A stretch of DNA of 64,000 nucleotides from the NCBI GenBank assembly GCA_018894105.1, contig CM032121.1, positions 40,580,230 to 40,644,229 on the forward strand, in the 5' to 3' direction. Origin of the DNA: Jacaranda mimosifolia (taxonomy: Eukaryota; Streptophyta; Magnoliopsida; Lamiales; Bignoniaceae). Made by a program: the position numbers and the translations under genes. Below, piece after piece: positions 13,189 to 24,289 of this stretch; position 1 is the stretch's first letter; each line of letters opens with the position of its first letter. The notes beneath the pieces are model-generated. The model worked only from the letters and a program-made list of their open reading frames with translations, was not told the DNA's origin and did no database searches.

Positions 13189-16100
13189 TTATTTTATTTT
13201 ATTTTGTTAAACTGGTTGGGCATGAATGAATGTTTGAATCTTGAGATTATGTTGGATGATTAGATTTTGATTTAAATATAAGTGACTTATAATTTTGTTG
13301 TTAAATATGATTTAGATACCATGATTTTATGTAATTCATAGAACAATGTGATAAGAAAAGTGTTAAGACATATTTGATTCATTTGAAAGTTAATAAGTAG
13401 AAAAGATCACTCTCATATATATATATATATATATAAGTCACTTGAGTTATTAAATAGTAACTAAAATAGTTAAAATGGTATATAGAACTTTAAATGAACC
13501 AATTTTATTTTCATTCCCTGATAATATTATTAGCAAAAAATAAAAAAATCCATAATAATTGAATCTTGAATTTAAGTAATTAGGCGTACAAGTTGTTGAA
13601 GAATCTCGACCACAGGAATCGGTGAGGTTTTCTGTTCCTTCTAAATTGCGGTTCTGTTACACGTAATTCTTTTTTTTTTTTTTTCTTAAACACCTTGAAT
13701 ATTGATATGTAGAGTCTTCTATTCTTTTGCAATATCTTTTGTAAAATTATATACCTATCAGATATCTCGTGTTTTCAGGAACACCTTGATCATTAATCCA
13801 TGAGGTCTTTTATCCTTTTCTAATTTCCATCTGTTACTTGTTAATAGCTACATCTTAAAATCATACAACCTTTCCGCACTTCCTGAAATGTCTTACTTGT
13901 GGTGATGATAATTATTAGATCTGCTTGGTAAGTTTGAGCCAGTTGAAATCCCGAAGTATTCCTAATCAAATGATCAGGGTATTAATATTATTTCATTTGT
14001 TTCTTTATAATCAAAATTATGCTACTTAATTAAGTAAGAAACCCCTATATCGGATATTTCCAAAACATCTCAAAATAGAAAAGATTGTTTAAAGCATTTT
14101 ATGGAAAAAGTCTCCTTACTCCAAATAAGTTAAACTTGAAAAAAATTCATGTTTTCTAATTATTATAAATCTACTCATCCTACTCATCGAATCGGTAACT
14201 AAGTGCCACACTTGCTGACATGGGGTATGCAGTAGGGGCCACCTCTAAAATCCCAAGGTTAACACTTTCAGTCAGTACTGTAAAAATATGTGCCGGATAA
14301 AGCAAAGTGCCACACTAAAAGAGAATATGCAATGGGGGCCACTTCTTGAATCTGTCATCATTGACACTTCTGGATTTCAATACTAGACATCCTTCAGTTG
14401 CATTTTGTACCTCAAATGATAAAATCATATCTTATTCTTCATAAAATGAAGTGTAAGGAACTAAATGCCATGTGCGGCCATGCAGCAGGGGCCGCCTCTA
14501 GAATTCTATACACTTGAATCCGAACATGAAAAAAACATTAAGATTTTTGAATTCTCCTTGCTGGTATGGGATAGTGGTGGAGTTATATGAAATGTTTGAT
14601 ATGATTATGATATCTCTGATCCGATAAGACTTCTTATAAGTAATTTTTGCATTACTTAATTTATATAAAACCTTAAAATATCTCGAATAAATGTGCATTT
14701 GACTTATAAAGCAGTTAGCACAAAAGCCTGTTACCACAGTTATGAAAGGCGTGAGGTGTGAGGCGGGCGAGAGCCCCATTTTTAAGGTGAGAGGCGAGGC
14801 GAGATGCAGGTGATCAAAAGGCAAACGAGGTTATAATATAAAAAAAATACAAAAATTACATATAAATGACAAAAAATAGTAAAAATTAGAAGAAGGAAAA
14901 AAAAATAGCGAAGTTAGGAAAAATAACCAGCATAATAGAAAGCAAGTCTAGGCTATGCAGTAGTTAGTGTTGTTGGAAATGATAGAAGTAATTATTAAAT
15001 GTTAGTTAACATAGAAAACCTAATAAGAATTAATAAAGTCTTGAAAATAGTAGTCAAACAATTAATGTGGCCATGGGAATAATAGAATTATAGGAAATAG
15101 TTTAGGCCATTCAATACTCTTCTAGTAAATTGTAGTTATATCAATTCTCCGAGATAAAAGAAGTTCAGTTAAATATAAAACTGAAAGAAACCATAAAAAA
15201 AAGGAAGAAAAGAAATGGCAACTACTTCAATCGGCAAAGATTGTGGCGGCAACAGGCTTCCTTTTTTCTTTTTTTTCCTTAAGTTCTTGTCTCTTTATTT
15301 TCTTAATTTAAGCCTTTAAAGGTGAGGCACGCCTTTTTTTATTGAGGCGAGGCGTGCGAGGGGCCCGCCTTGGGGCGCCTGAGGCGAGCCAGGCGCTCGC
15401 CTTTGATAATAATGCCTATTACAAAAATCTAGTTATCCTAACATGTTTGTTTTCTACTTAAATTATCACTCTTTCATCTTCCACTACAAAATAAGCTATA
15501 CAAGTAACTCTCTCCAACTTGCCTCATTGAGTCATTCGAACACACCCCTATACTTCTCTTTATACAAATGACTGGATTGGTCATACCTGAAGAAAGAACT
15601 TGGAAATAGAGAAGGGAGAAATTATCTTTTGTCTGATTCAAAATGTACAACGATCAATTAGTTTATGTATATATATAATAAGACTTATAGTCATGGTGGC
15701 TTTAGTGCTATATCTCAAGACCTAGTACATGTATGCTCATCTATAACTAGAAGAAACGTTCAGGCTATTGTACAAAGAAATATATATAAATTGTTTCTTT
15801 AATACAATTTTCCGTTTTAATTAGTTAGTTTGCGCTTAGCACTGGCTCTTGAAGGGAAAATCTCCTAGAGAGAGTTACTGTCACAGTGTGGTGACTTCTG
15901 GACCTCCAGGGTGCCACATGTAGTAGTATTACTACTTACACGAAACAAGTTGTTTTCCCGCATTAGATTATATATCTTCTCAAATGGTTACCAAAGCTTA
16001 ATCATCTCTGGATCCTGATGCCGGTATGGCATCCAAAGAACATTATATTTGAGAGGATTACTCTCAAGAATAATATATGTATTTACCAAATTATGAAAAA

Positions 16101-17771
16101 AGAAAAGAAAATAAGTATCAATAGAATCAAAAGGTAACTCATATTTGCATGAACTAACCATTTCCTATTGCAGCAATGTCCCATCCAACTCCTTTCACCT
16201 TTCGAGTTTTGCTCATGGCAGTCCTCCTATTGCCAGCACACTGCAAATTATACAATTTGATGAAAACATCAAATGTAAAGGAAAGGAGAAGGACACTAAG
16301 GCAATAAAATAATTCAAGTTAAGGGTGAACGGAGGTGGAAGCAAGGAGGAAACCCGCTTACTCCCCCAATATAAGGTAACAGGACATTTCCATGGCCAAA
16401 ATAACATGAACTGTTTCCAATTTTATAGTAGGGCTGAGAGAATTCAAAGTCAACCAAATTTGTTTGCCCCCACAATTTTTTAGCCTTGTTTTAGCTGGTG
16501 AATCCAACAAAAGACTCCTCGTAATAACATAATTAAGGTAAGTCAGCCCACTGATATCCTAGTTGATTAGTTACAGTCTCATCCAATTAGGCCAGATATT
16601 GAAATGGGATATGGAAATAAATTGGAGGGGGGAAAACACAAGTCAAATTACTTGGCAGTACCAACTATTTGTCCTTTTAACCATATAACTTATAGTAGGT
16701 ATATGCTTTTCTATTTGCATGAGCATTCAGGATAAGTATTTTCCACACAATTGTAAAAGGAAAACCGTTTGCACATCATATTCTATGAAGGCAAAAAGCA
16801 AAATCATGTATTCCCTCTATCCACAACTAAATCCCTGTATTTCATTTATGGGATATCTGATGATCTCTGAACTGACACATAACAAAGGAAGATAAAAAAA
16901 GGACCCAATTGCACTAAAACAACTTGAAAAACAAAATGAGAGTGTACCTGTAAAGTGGCAGTGACAGTATATTTTGGCAGCTTCCTGTTATACAAAGACA
17001 ATATAAGGCATCTCACACGAAATGGTAAAGTTGACACCATAAGGCACACAGATGATTCACTCACCAGATATCCTTCATGAACAGCTCCTTCGGACTTCCT
17101 TTTAGACCAGTGATAGAAACACTATATCTGGACACCAAATAGATTCCTTAAGATAAAATCAAATAATTCATACTAAAACATGGAGAATATTTGTAGAAAA
17201 GTAAAGGTAACAGACTTGTCTAAATCATCCACTATCGGAATTGGTCCATGGTTCCTCTTATAGAAGAATTCCACTGGTGTCACATAAGACGAAATTAAAT
17301 CTGCACGACAAGGCTCGGCATTGAAAGGTTCCTGAACCAAAAATTAGGATCATCGAACATTTTCTTTCTCTATAGTATAATGGCGGCACAAATCGATAAC
17401 ACGGTGCAAAATAAACTACATTCAGATATCCGAAAACGAAATCACACATTCTCCAGATTAATTTATGTTCTCTTCTCAATAACTTATACAATTTTTTTTA
17501 TCTTCTAGCACAAATTTTCCGGCATGATCATAACACCGAACCTCGAAAGCTGGATTCAGAAAGTAGCCGTCCGTCATAAAATGAAATGTCTATCACACGT
17601 AGCAAAGCTAAACAACAAGAAATCCAAAACCTACTACTCCACAAATCAACAGAAAACGAGCGAACCGAGACTCTTCAGGAGTAATGAGCGACGAACCTTG
17701 GAATTAATCACGAGAGCAGGGTGGCGAGGAGGCTCTTCCGTATAATCAGAAGGTGCTCTCAGTCCAGGCAT
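6521..17771 (-). CDS. SOX: Sulfite oxidase (molybdenum enzyme, peroxisomal)
   Basis: Twelve exons on the minus strand, joined with consistent phases: 17697-17771, 17216-17331, 17065-17127, 16948-16984, 16159-16240, 9197-9315, 9017-9112, 8242-8352, 8066-8167, 7704-7751, 6872-7087, 6521-6637. They encode 393 residues, the same length as I recall for the Arabidopsis enzyme. The enzyme oxidises sulfite to sulfate with the molybdenum cofactor. The Mo-ligating cysteine is Cys98 in TLQCAGNRR, right at the exon 4/5 junction. Plant sulfite oxidase lacks the animal heme domain, and none is present here. The C terminus Ser-Asn-Leu is a PTS1-type peroxisomal signal. The molybdopterin-binding domain spans about residues 30-260, followed by the dimerisation domain ([29 protein letters not shown]). 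Intron 5 is 6.8 kb and filled with repeats; all splice sites follow GT-AG. Start chosen for [10 protein letters not shown], the typical plant N terminus. Confidence 0.96.
10594..10788 (+). repeat. G-rich tracts in left arm of the inverted repeat
   Basis: Two T-run-to-G-run tracts occur at 10585-10619 and 10747-10788; the second contains repeated TGGGG units. Runs of three or more G in close succession could form G-quadruplexes. The right arm has only T-rich or A-rich sequence at the equivalent sites (13671-13685, 13533-13547). Confidence 0.85.
13157..13205 (+). repeat. (ATT)n then (TTTTA)n microsatellite
   Basis: About ten ATT units followed by ATTTT units, inside the right arm of the inverted repeat. 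Confidence 0.95.
14735..15413. mobile_element. GC-rich MITE, hAT-like, in SOX intron 5
   Basis: A 679-base element whose ends are inverted repeats (CACAGTTATGAAAGGC at the left; the complement of GCCTTTGATAATAAT at the right). Both ends carry GGCGAGGC-type palindromic motifs, which stand out against an AT-rich centre. It is flanked by GCCTGTTAC (14726-14734) and GCCTATTAC (15414-15422), a target-site duplication with one mismatch, which suggests the hAT superfamily. There is no coding capacity. A related element sits in a TOM20 intron (38381-38906). Confidence 0.75.
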
Positions 17772-19520
17772 TTCCCCTGATCAATCAAATACTTTCTCTC
17801 TCAAACTCTGTCTGTGACTGTGTGGGAAATTGAGAGTCGAGGGTGGCGGTAATCTCCGAGCGCTCGCGAAAGAGTGTGGAAATGGTGAAATTAGAATCCA
17901 GTAAGGGTAATGAAAAGCGAGAGTTGGGGCCTGGTCCCACTTGGGGCTCTATAATCAGATAAACGGTGATAAAGGCGGTTGTGAAATTAGTGCTTTTCAA
18001 CCTACTGTGACTGTAGTTTCTATAGTGCAGGATAAGTTGTGGCCTTACCGTCCTCGTCCTTGGTTCTGTGGGCGGGTGGGGCCGTGTGCGTGGATTCCAT
18101 AGGCCAAGCTTTTGTGTCCCTAGCAGATTCCAATATGACAAACCAAACAAGTCCGTGATAATGACGTGGTAAACTATCCTCATACTTTGGGATTTACGTA
18201 TAATGCCAAACATAAAACGGTTGCATTAGCAATGGATATACTTAGGTTGTGTTATAAAATTAGATTCTAAAGTTCACTATTATAAAGAACTCAATGATTA
18301 AGAATTCGATTGTATTTTAATGGTTGAGATCTATTTTGAACTGTGAAATTAAGATTTAAATATTATAATACTCAATGTCAAATTTCATGAAGTGTCTTTC
18401 AAGTAAGTTAAAAAAGAGAGTATATAATTAATAATTCATTATTCATTTACATTTTAGAGAAGAATGACGATTATAGAGGAAACGTAAATAGCGATAAACA
18501 GTAATATGCTAGTGCATAAAGGTGGGTATGATCCAAAAACAAAGACTCTTATGAGGTGTTGAAAATTTTCCTAAAATATGAAAATGTTTATCATCAAGTT
18601 CGAAATCTCTGCAAGATCGAAGCAACTAGAAAGAATAATCAAAAATTGAAAGTAAACTGAAAATGTCCTTACTGCATCAAAAGGATAATAATTTCGAGTT
18701 CATACAAAACTTGAATCCCTCCCAAAAGTTTGGAACTTAAGAAAATATTACCTTAATTTCACCAAAAACTTAATAAAAACACGATTGTTGCTCCATATTC
18801 GTTCCCAAGAACAAGAAGTAGAAACAACAAATTGATGGAACAAAAGTGATTCATTTTAAGACATTGGAAAATAATAGTTGAAGCTTAGAAATTCGAATTG
18901 TCTAGTAATTTACTTTAACAACTCACTACCTCCTATAATGGACTTAAAAGAAAAATAATTGTGATAATAATGGAAATTGAAAAGTTGAGAAATGCACCTA
19001 ATTGCTACATAATTATGTACACCAATATAAATAAATAAATAGTGTAGCTATATCTACTTTTATAATAATTATTTATTATTGATAATTATTACAATAGTTG
19101 GGAGTGAATATTCACGACACAATCATGATGCAATCCATTCACGCCTAAATAATTCAATTACATTTCAATTGTAAAAATTACCGGGTTTAATTGAATTTAT
19201 AATAAAATGAGTGTAAAGTAGAAATAATTATTGCAGATTTCAAATTGAAATTTCTAGTGAAAATTCTTTTTCTCATATTCAAATTCGTAAGATTAAAACA
19301 ATTAACTCAATGTGGGCTTGACCGATAAAAGCAAATTGAGAAAACCGGCCCGAAGAACGGTATTTACAGGTCCAATCTACGCTACAAAATTTTAAATTGG
19401 GCCCGTTTTGGCCAATATATAATTTGGGCTTCCACCTCTTTTGCGCTGGTAATGGTGGTCGCTGTTCCGCCGAGACTCAAGAGGACGCTGCGATGCTGAG
19501 GCCTACAGAAAAGAAGTGGA
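17772..19520. promoter_or_regulatory. Divergent intergenic region between SOX and the PPR gene
   Basis: Positions 17772-18080 are the SOX leader and promoter side, relatively GC-rich. The PPR side holds three TCP-binding site II motifs: TGGGCTT at 19313-19319, TGGGCCC at 19398-19404 and TGGGCTT at 19425-19431. Site II motifs are common in promoters of nuclear genes for organelle and housekeeping proteins. Between about 18230 and 19300 there is only AT-rich DNA. Confidence 0.5.
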
Positions 19521-20990
19521 ATGCTCCTTTCAAAACTCAGTCTACCCATAAAAGTCTATCTCGCCCGCCACCGCCGCAACGTAATTGCACTGTCTACCCA
19601 TCAAACACCATGGCCGCCGGCGCCGGCGCCACCAGCAGAGTATCCGTCCCTCTCTCTGATGGCAGAAAAGTGCAAAACAATGGACCAGCTCAAGCAAATC
19701 CACGCCCAAATGATTATCACCGCCGGCATTCGCGACACCTACGCTGCCAGCCGCTTGCTCAACTTTTGTGCTCTCTCAGCTTCTGGGAGCCTTAATTATG
19801 CTCTGAAACTCTTCCGCCACACTCCTACGCCCAATTTGTTCATGTGGAACACTGTAATTAGAGCACAAGCAAGCAGTTCGAACCCTTTTGATGGGCTGCT
19901 TCTTTATGCTGAAATGCGAAGGCGAGGCATTGCACCTGGGAAATACACTTTTCCTTTTGTTCTCAAGGCTTGTTCGAATGTGAAATCGATTAACTGTTGT
20001 AAGCAGGTGCATGCGGATATTTTGAAATTTGGGTTGGACTCTGATTTGCATATTGTGAATGGTTTAGTACGGAGTTATTCTGTATCGGTTGGACTCTGCG
20101 AGGCGCGGAAGGTGTTTGATGAATTGGGTGAGAAGAATTTGAGTATTTGGACGACGATGATATGTGGGTATGCTCAGAATGATTCTGCGGAGGAAGCAAT
20201 CAAGCTGTTTGATGAAATGATTGCAGATGGCTTTGAACCTGAAGGAGTCGTTTTGTCCTCTGTCCTTTCGGCGTGTGCGCAGTCAGCGTGCCTGGATTTG
20301 GGTGAGCAAATTCATGTGTATATTGAGGAGAAATGGATGGAATTAGATGTGATTCTTGGTACTGCATTGGTGAACATGTATGCAAAGAACGGAGCACTGG
20401 CAAAAGCAAAACAGTGTTTTGATGGATTGAAGGAAAAAAATATTGCAACTTGGAATGCAATGATTTGTGGGCTGGCCGTTCATGGACATGCAGAAGAAGC
20501 CATCAGTTATTTCAAAATTCTGGAGAAAGAAAATGTCAAGACAAATGACATTACCCTTTTGGGTGTTTTATCCGCATGCTGCCATGATGGATTCTTGGAT
20601 TATGGTCGCGAAATTTTCTATAACATGAAAAGGATTTATGGTATCGAACCCAATATAAAGCATTATGGTTGCATGGTGGACCTGCTTGGACGAGGGGGAC
20701 GGATCTTAGAGGCTGAAAAACTGATAAAAGGAATGATTTGGAAACCTGATGTGGTGATTTGGGGAGCATTGTTGAGTGCTTGTAAGGAGTGTGGAAATAT
20801 TGAGGTTGCCGAGCGATCTGTAAAGGAAATTCATAAGTTGGATCCTAAGAATCATGGGGTTTATGTTATTTTGTCCAACATATATGCAGAGGCTGGAAGA
20901 TGGGAGGATGTGATGGAGAGGAGAAAGGGGATGAAGGAAGGGAGTTTGAAGAAAACAGCAGGATGGAGCCTGGTGGGTGGTGATACCTGA
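19521..20990 (+). CDS. Pentatricopeptide repeat protein, PLS class, E subgroup
   Basis: Intronless 489-residue protein, typical of plant PPR genes. Repeats of about 31-36 residues run from residue 50 onward: 'MDQLKQIHAQMI', 'NLFMWNTVIRA', 'KYTFPFVLKAC', 'NLSIWTTMICGYAQN', 'VVLSSVLSACAQ', 'VILGTALVNMYAKNG', 'NIATWNAMICGLAVHG', 'DITLLGVLSACCHDG', 'KHYGCMVDLLGRGG', 'VVIWGALLSACKECGN'. It ends shortly after the E motif (HGVYVILSNIYAEAGRWEDV, then KKTAGWSLVGGDT) with no E+ or DYW domain. Such proteins bind specific organelle transcripts and usually help C-to-U editing with a partner supplying the DYW domain. The N-terminal 45 residues are basic and hydroxylated with few acids, which fits a mitochondrial or plastid presequence and supports the ATG at 19521. 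The RNA target cannot be read without computing the repeat code. Confidence 0.93.
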   Translation: MLLSKLSLPIKVYLARHRRNVIALSTHQTPWPPAPAPPAEYPSLSLMAEKCKTMDQLKQIHAQMIITAGIRDTYAASRLLNFCALSASGSLNYALKLFRHTPTPNLFMWNTVIRAQASSSNPFDGLLLYAEMRRRGIAPGKYTFPFVLKACSNVKSINCCKQVHADILKFGLDSDLHIVNGLVRSYSVSVGLCEARKVFDELGEKNLSIWTTMICGYAQNDSAEEAIKLFDEMIADGFEPEGVVLSSVLSACAQSACLDLGEQIHVYIEEKWMELDVILGTALVNMYAKNGALAKAKQCFDGLKEKNIATWNAMICGLAVHGHAEEAISYFKILEKENVKTNDITLLGVLSACCHDGFLDYGREIFYNMKRIYGIEPNIKHYGCMVDLLGRGGRILEAEKLIKGMIWKPDVVIWGALLSACKECGNIEVAERSVKEIHKLDPKNHGVYVILSNIYAEAGRWEDVMERRKGMKEGSLKKTAGWSLVGGDT

Positions 20991-22300
20991 TATTTATTGA
21001 TGGGGATTTGAAGATAGAGTTCGAAATTTTGAAGATAAGGTTGGAAAGTTTGATTATCTATCCCACCTTTGTATGTTCTTGCGGGTTGTTTGATTGTTTG
21101 TGGATCATTGGGAGGATCATACGTCTTAGATGTTCCATATGTATCAAAGAGAAACCAGTGGTTATTGTGATGTACCATTACAACAGCAAAGTGGAAGTAG
21201 GAGGAAGATTCCTCGTTCTCGTTGTTGTACTTGTACGTCAATGTTTAGAATGTACGGAGATCATAATGTAGTTTTCTTGCTATAACGACCTTGAGCAATA
21301 GGACAAGCTGTTTATATGATAATTCTATCTGTCCATCTTCCCTGAACATACTTAGGAGAGATGCAACAGGTCAATCCAAGTGCCTGTTCGAGTGGAAACT
21401 TGAGGTACCAGCAAATGCAGCAGCCAAGGTACATGCCCGTATGTTATGACAATGGCGCCACAAAATTAAAAGCACACAACGGACTGTACAAGGAATTTAC
21501 ATGATTCACTCAAATTAGGCTACACTCGTCCATGAAAGGGTTACGATTTTGGTTATTAACTAAAAAATTGTATGGGGCACATCCATAGGCAATAGGTATT
21601 ACGATCTTTATTATTAACTAAAAACAATGTTTAGGGGGGTGATGTTTGTCCAATATTGGAAGATCAAGAAAATTGATAACTTGATGGTAGAGGACGGATG
21701 TAGGTTTACATTCAGGAGATTATAAAATATCTCCGCGAGTTTGAGTTTCAATCAAGTGTTGCTTCTAATGATTACGACGCTCCTGTTTATAGGAATACAT
21801 AAAGGGAATAAAATCAAAGTACTTGAGGACTATAATCAAATTTAATTTTCAAGAATCAAGTTAAATTCCAAAAACCTAGAACACTATTATTCTAAATAAA
21901 CTAGAACACTTGGATCCCATTAGTTTATGACTTTAAGATACAACACATCACGTATTTTTACTGCCCTCTTCAATTGTTACACCCCTTTCCTCAATTCTGC
22001 TGCTATTCTGATTTATTATCCCACCACGAGAGGTTTATTATATTATATTATATATGGGCGATCTTCAGAAACTCTTTGGCCCTTAGCCAACACTAAAATA
22101 TTGTATTCCAAATCATTAGGGAAGTAGTGGGAGTAAGCAGATCAACGGAAGGAGCCAAGCACCTTCTTGACAACGCGAAACACTGTTTCCCCTTATTATT
22201 CTGTCCACACAAGACTTCCCAAGTGTTTGACAAAGTCATATACCACTTTCAAAGTCTTAAAACCTTCTCACTTCTCAGGACCCCATCCAACACCTATCAG
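20991..22300. other. Intergenic: PPR 3' flank and DUF642 promoter
   Basis: No gene is supported. A TATA-rich stretch (TTATATTATATTATATA, 22037-22053) about 250 bases before the DUF642 start is the only promoter-like feature. Reading frames here are short and lack family features. Confidence 0.4.
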
Positions 22301-23604
22301 ATGGAGCTGAGGATAACATTCATCTCATTCATCTTGCTGGCCACTGCTTCTGCAGGTAAGTTCTTGTCATTCTTTCTTCTAATCCAACCAACAAAACAAC
22401 AAATTTTCCTTTTTCTCTTGCAGATATTCTGCAGAATCCAGATTTTGAACTCCCACCGTCTAACTGGAGGGCGAACTCCAGCACCCCATTATTTCCATTA
22501 GATGAAAACAGCACCATTCCTGGATGGACTTTCGAAGGCGCAGTCCAGTATGCAACTGCAGGAGCAAATTTATCGCTGCCCCAGAACGGCCATGCTATTC
22601 TTTTGGGTCAAGATGGCAAACTCAACCAAACATTTACTGCAAATGGTGAGCAAATGCAGTATATTCTAACCTTTGCTCTGGCCAGAGGGGTTCAGCATTG
22701 TACCACCAATGCAAGCCTTGTGGTTTCAGCGCCAGACAGTTCTGCAGAATTTTCTTTAACACTTAAATATGGGAAGTTTATGGTCACCAGATAGGAAGCT
22801 GGGGGAATGGAGAACCCATAAACTTAGTACTTCAAAGTCAAGCTATAGATGCAGACCCCAATTCCACATGTTGGCCGGTTGTCGATGAACTCTCACTCAT
22901 CACTGTTGGATCCACACCTAATCAAAATAATGGTATCCAACTTTTTGTACTAGTTCTAAATTTCCTTCGCTATTTCTTTCCTTCTCCTCAAAGAATACTT
23001 ACTTTGTTTGGTCAACGGGGGAAAAACAGATAATCCTATGTCAAATGGTGGTTTTGAGTCGGGGCCAGCTTTCCCGTCATTCCCCAATGATTTAGTTTTA
23101 CTGGATTCAGAACCAAGCCTGACTGAATCTGCTCTACCGCAATGGACGGTAATGGGAACTGTAAAATACATTAATTCGAAAAGCTACTTCGTACCAGAAG
23201 GAAAAGCTGCTGTTGAGATCGTATCAGGAATCTCTGCAGGTGTACAAACAGCAAAACTACTCACCCAGGGATCCAATTATAACTTGGAATTCATGCTGGG
23301 AGATGCAAATGACTCCTGCTCTGGAGATTTTACGGTAGGGGTTACAGCTGGATCAACAGTTCAGAATTTTACCATCCGCAGTAATGGAACTGGATCAGCT
23401 AAGAAATACTCGTTGACATTCAGGGGAGCTGGGCCGAGTCTGACCCCAATAATCTTCCAGAGCTACAAATTGACACAGAGAGAAGATGGCGTTTTTTGTG
23501 GGCCGGTCATTGATGGTGTTGTCTTACGTGATTCTAGTGGGCACAAATCACATATGCATAGTGTTTTTCTCATTGGTTTGCTCCTCTTAGCCCTTCTGAT
23601 ATAA
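22301..23604 (+). pseudogene. DUF642 cell-wall protein gene with frameshift in exon 2
   Basis: Three exons: 22301-22355 (signal peptide, cleaved near ATASA), 22424-22932, 23030-23604. The protein has two galactose-binding-like halves: 'DILQNPDFELPP', 'IPGWTFEGAVQY', 'HAILLGQDGKLNQTF', then in the last exon 'NGGFESGPAF', 'LPQWTVMGTVKYI', 'VPEGKAAVEIV', 'YNLEFMLGDANDSC' and 'CGPVIDGVVL'. It ends with a hydrophobic tail (HSVFLIGLLLLALLI) like a GPI-anchor signal. DUF642 proteins are plant cell-wall proteins reported to bind pectin and modulate pectin methylesterase. Within exon 2, the frame that starts at the ATG hits TAG at 22792-22794, while the family sequence continues in another frame (YGHQIGSWGNGEPINLV). 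The shift lies between about 22767 and 22794. Read literally it gives a 141-residue product lacking the second half and anchor. It may be a real disruption, an assembly error, or compensated by unusual splicing. Confidence 0.75.
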
Positions 23605-24289
23605 GCCAGCTAGTATAGTCATGCATCATTTGCTAAGATGTTGGCGAAGGATCATAAAATGTTGTTCATACTTATTTTTTACTTGCTTTCCAGAAGTTCA
23701 TTATCACTTTCAGTCAATTATTTCTAAATTTCATAGCAAAAAAGTCTCAAGTGTCTGACAACATCTGCTTAAACTTAACAGAACCGGAACGTCATCGTTA
23801 AGAAATGGGAAGCAACAAATTAGGAAGAGCTCATGTACATATACTAAGAAGTGTATTTTGTATGCACAAGTGAAGATGCTACTCGTAACATATTATATAC
23901 AATCTAATATCATATACAATCACTGCTTAATCTGCATTCATCAACGCCACTCAAAAAGGTATGGAACATGCTATCATAGAAATAACATTGTCCAATAGCT
24001 TAATTAACAACGACCCATTGTTGGGAAAAACTCTACCTGTACTTGTGGAGTGATCTTGCTTGAATCAATATTATTCCATGCTTATAAATCTTGCTTGATG
24101 CGTCTGCAGAAGGCACAGAAAGGACTAATCATAATCAACAGATTCGCATCATAAGGAAAAAAATCTTTATAAAAAGGACAATATAAAGGGGTGTTGCGAG
24201 CGAAATTTCTTATTTAAGCAGCAAAGAGGGTTTGAAAACTTCAAACGTTACCTGTTTGAAAGATTATAAATTCCATGCCATATGTAGTG
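23605..24289. other. Convergent 3' flanks of DUF642 and the M48 peptidase gene
   Basis: Two genes converge here, with stop codons about 690 bases apart. Only AT-rich sequence compatible with two 3'UTRs is seen; there is no additional gene. Confidence 0.5.

Larger units (their letters stand above)
10229..14048. repeat. 3.8 kb long inverted repeat (foldback) in SOX intron 5
   Basis: The left arm (about 10229-11872) and right arm (about 12448-14048) are reverse complements over roughly 1.6 kb each, separated by about 575 bases. The outer ends match as ATAGGGGTTT on the left and AAACCCCTAT on the right. Matching blocks were followed through the arms, for example the CTTTCAAATGAATC-type block at 10940 versus 13377, and the AAGGTTGGTTTTC block at 11699 versus 12613. 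Identity by eye is roughly 85-90 percent with small gaps. No transposase frame and no clear target-site duplication was found, so it may be a long-TIR element or an inverted duplication of intronic DNA. The left arm alone carries G-rich tracts. Confidence 0.88.

Noticed and set aside
17785..18213. 142-codon minus-strand frame upstream of SOX
   Set aside because: It covers the SOX leader/promoter side, has no recognisable motif and no splice logic joining it to SOX.
19397..19795. 132-codon frame overlapping the PPR start
   Set aside because: It is out of frame with the PPR protein and has no family features; the overlap reflects the GC-rich 5' end of the PPR gene.
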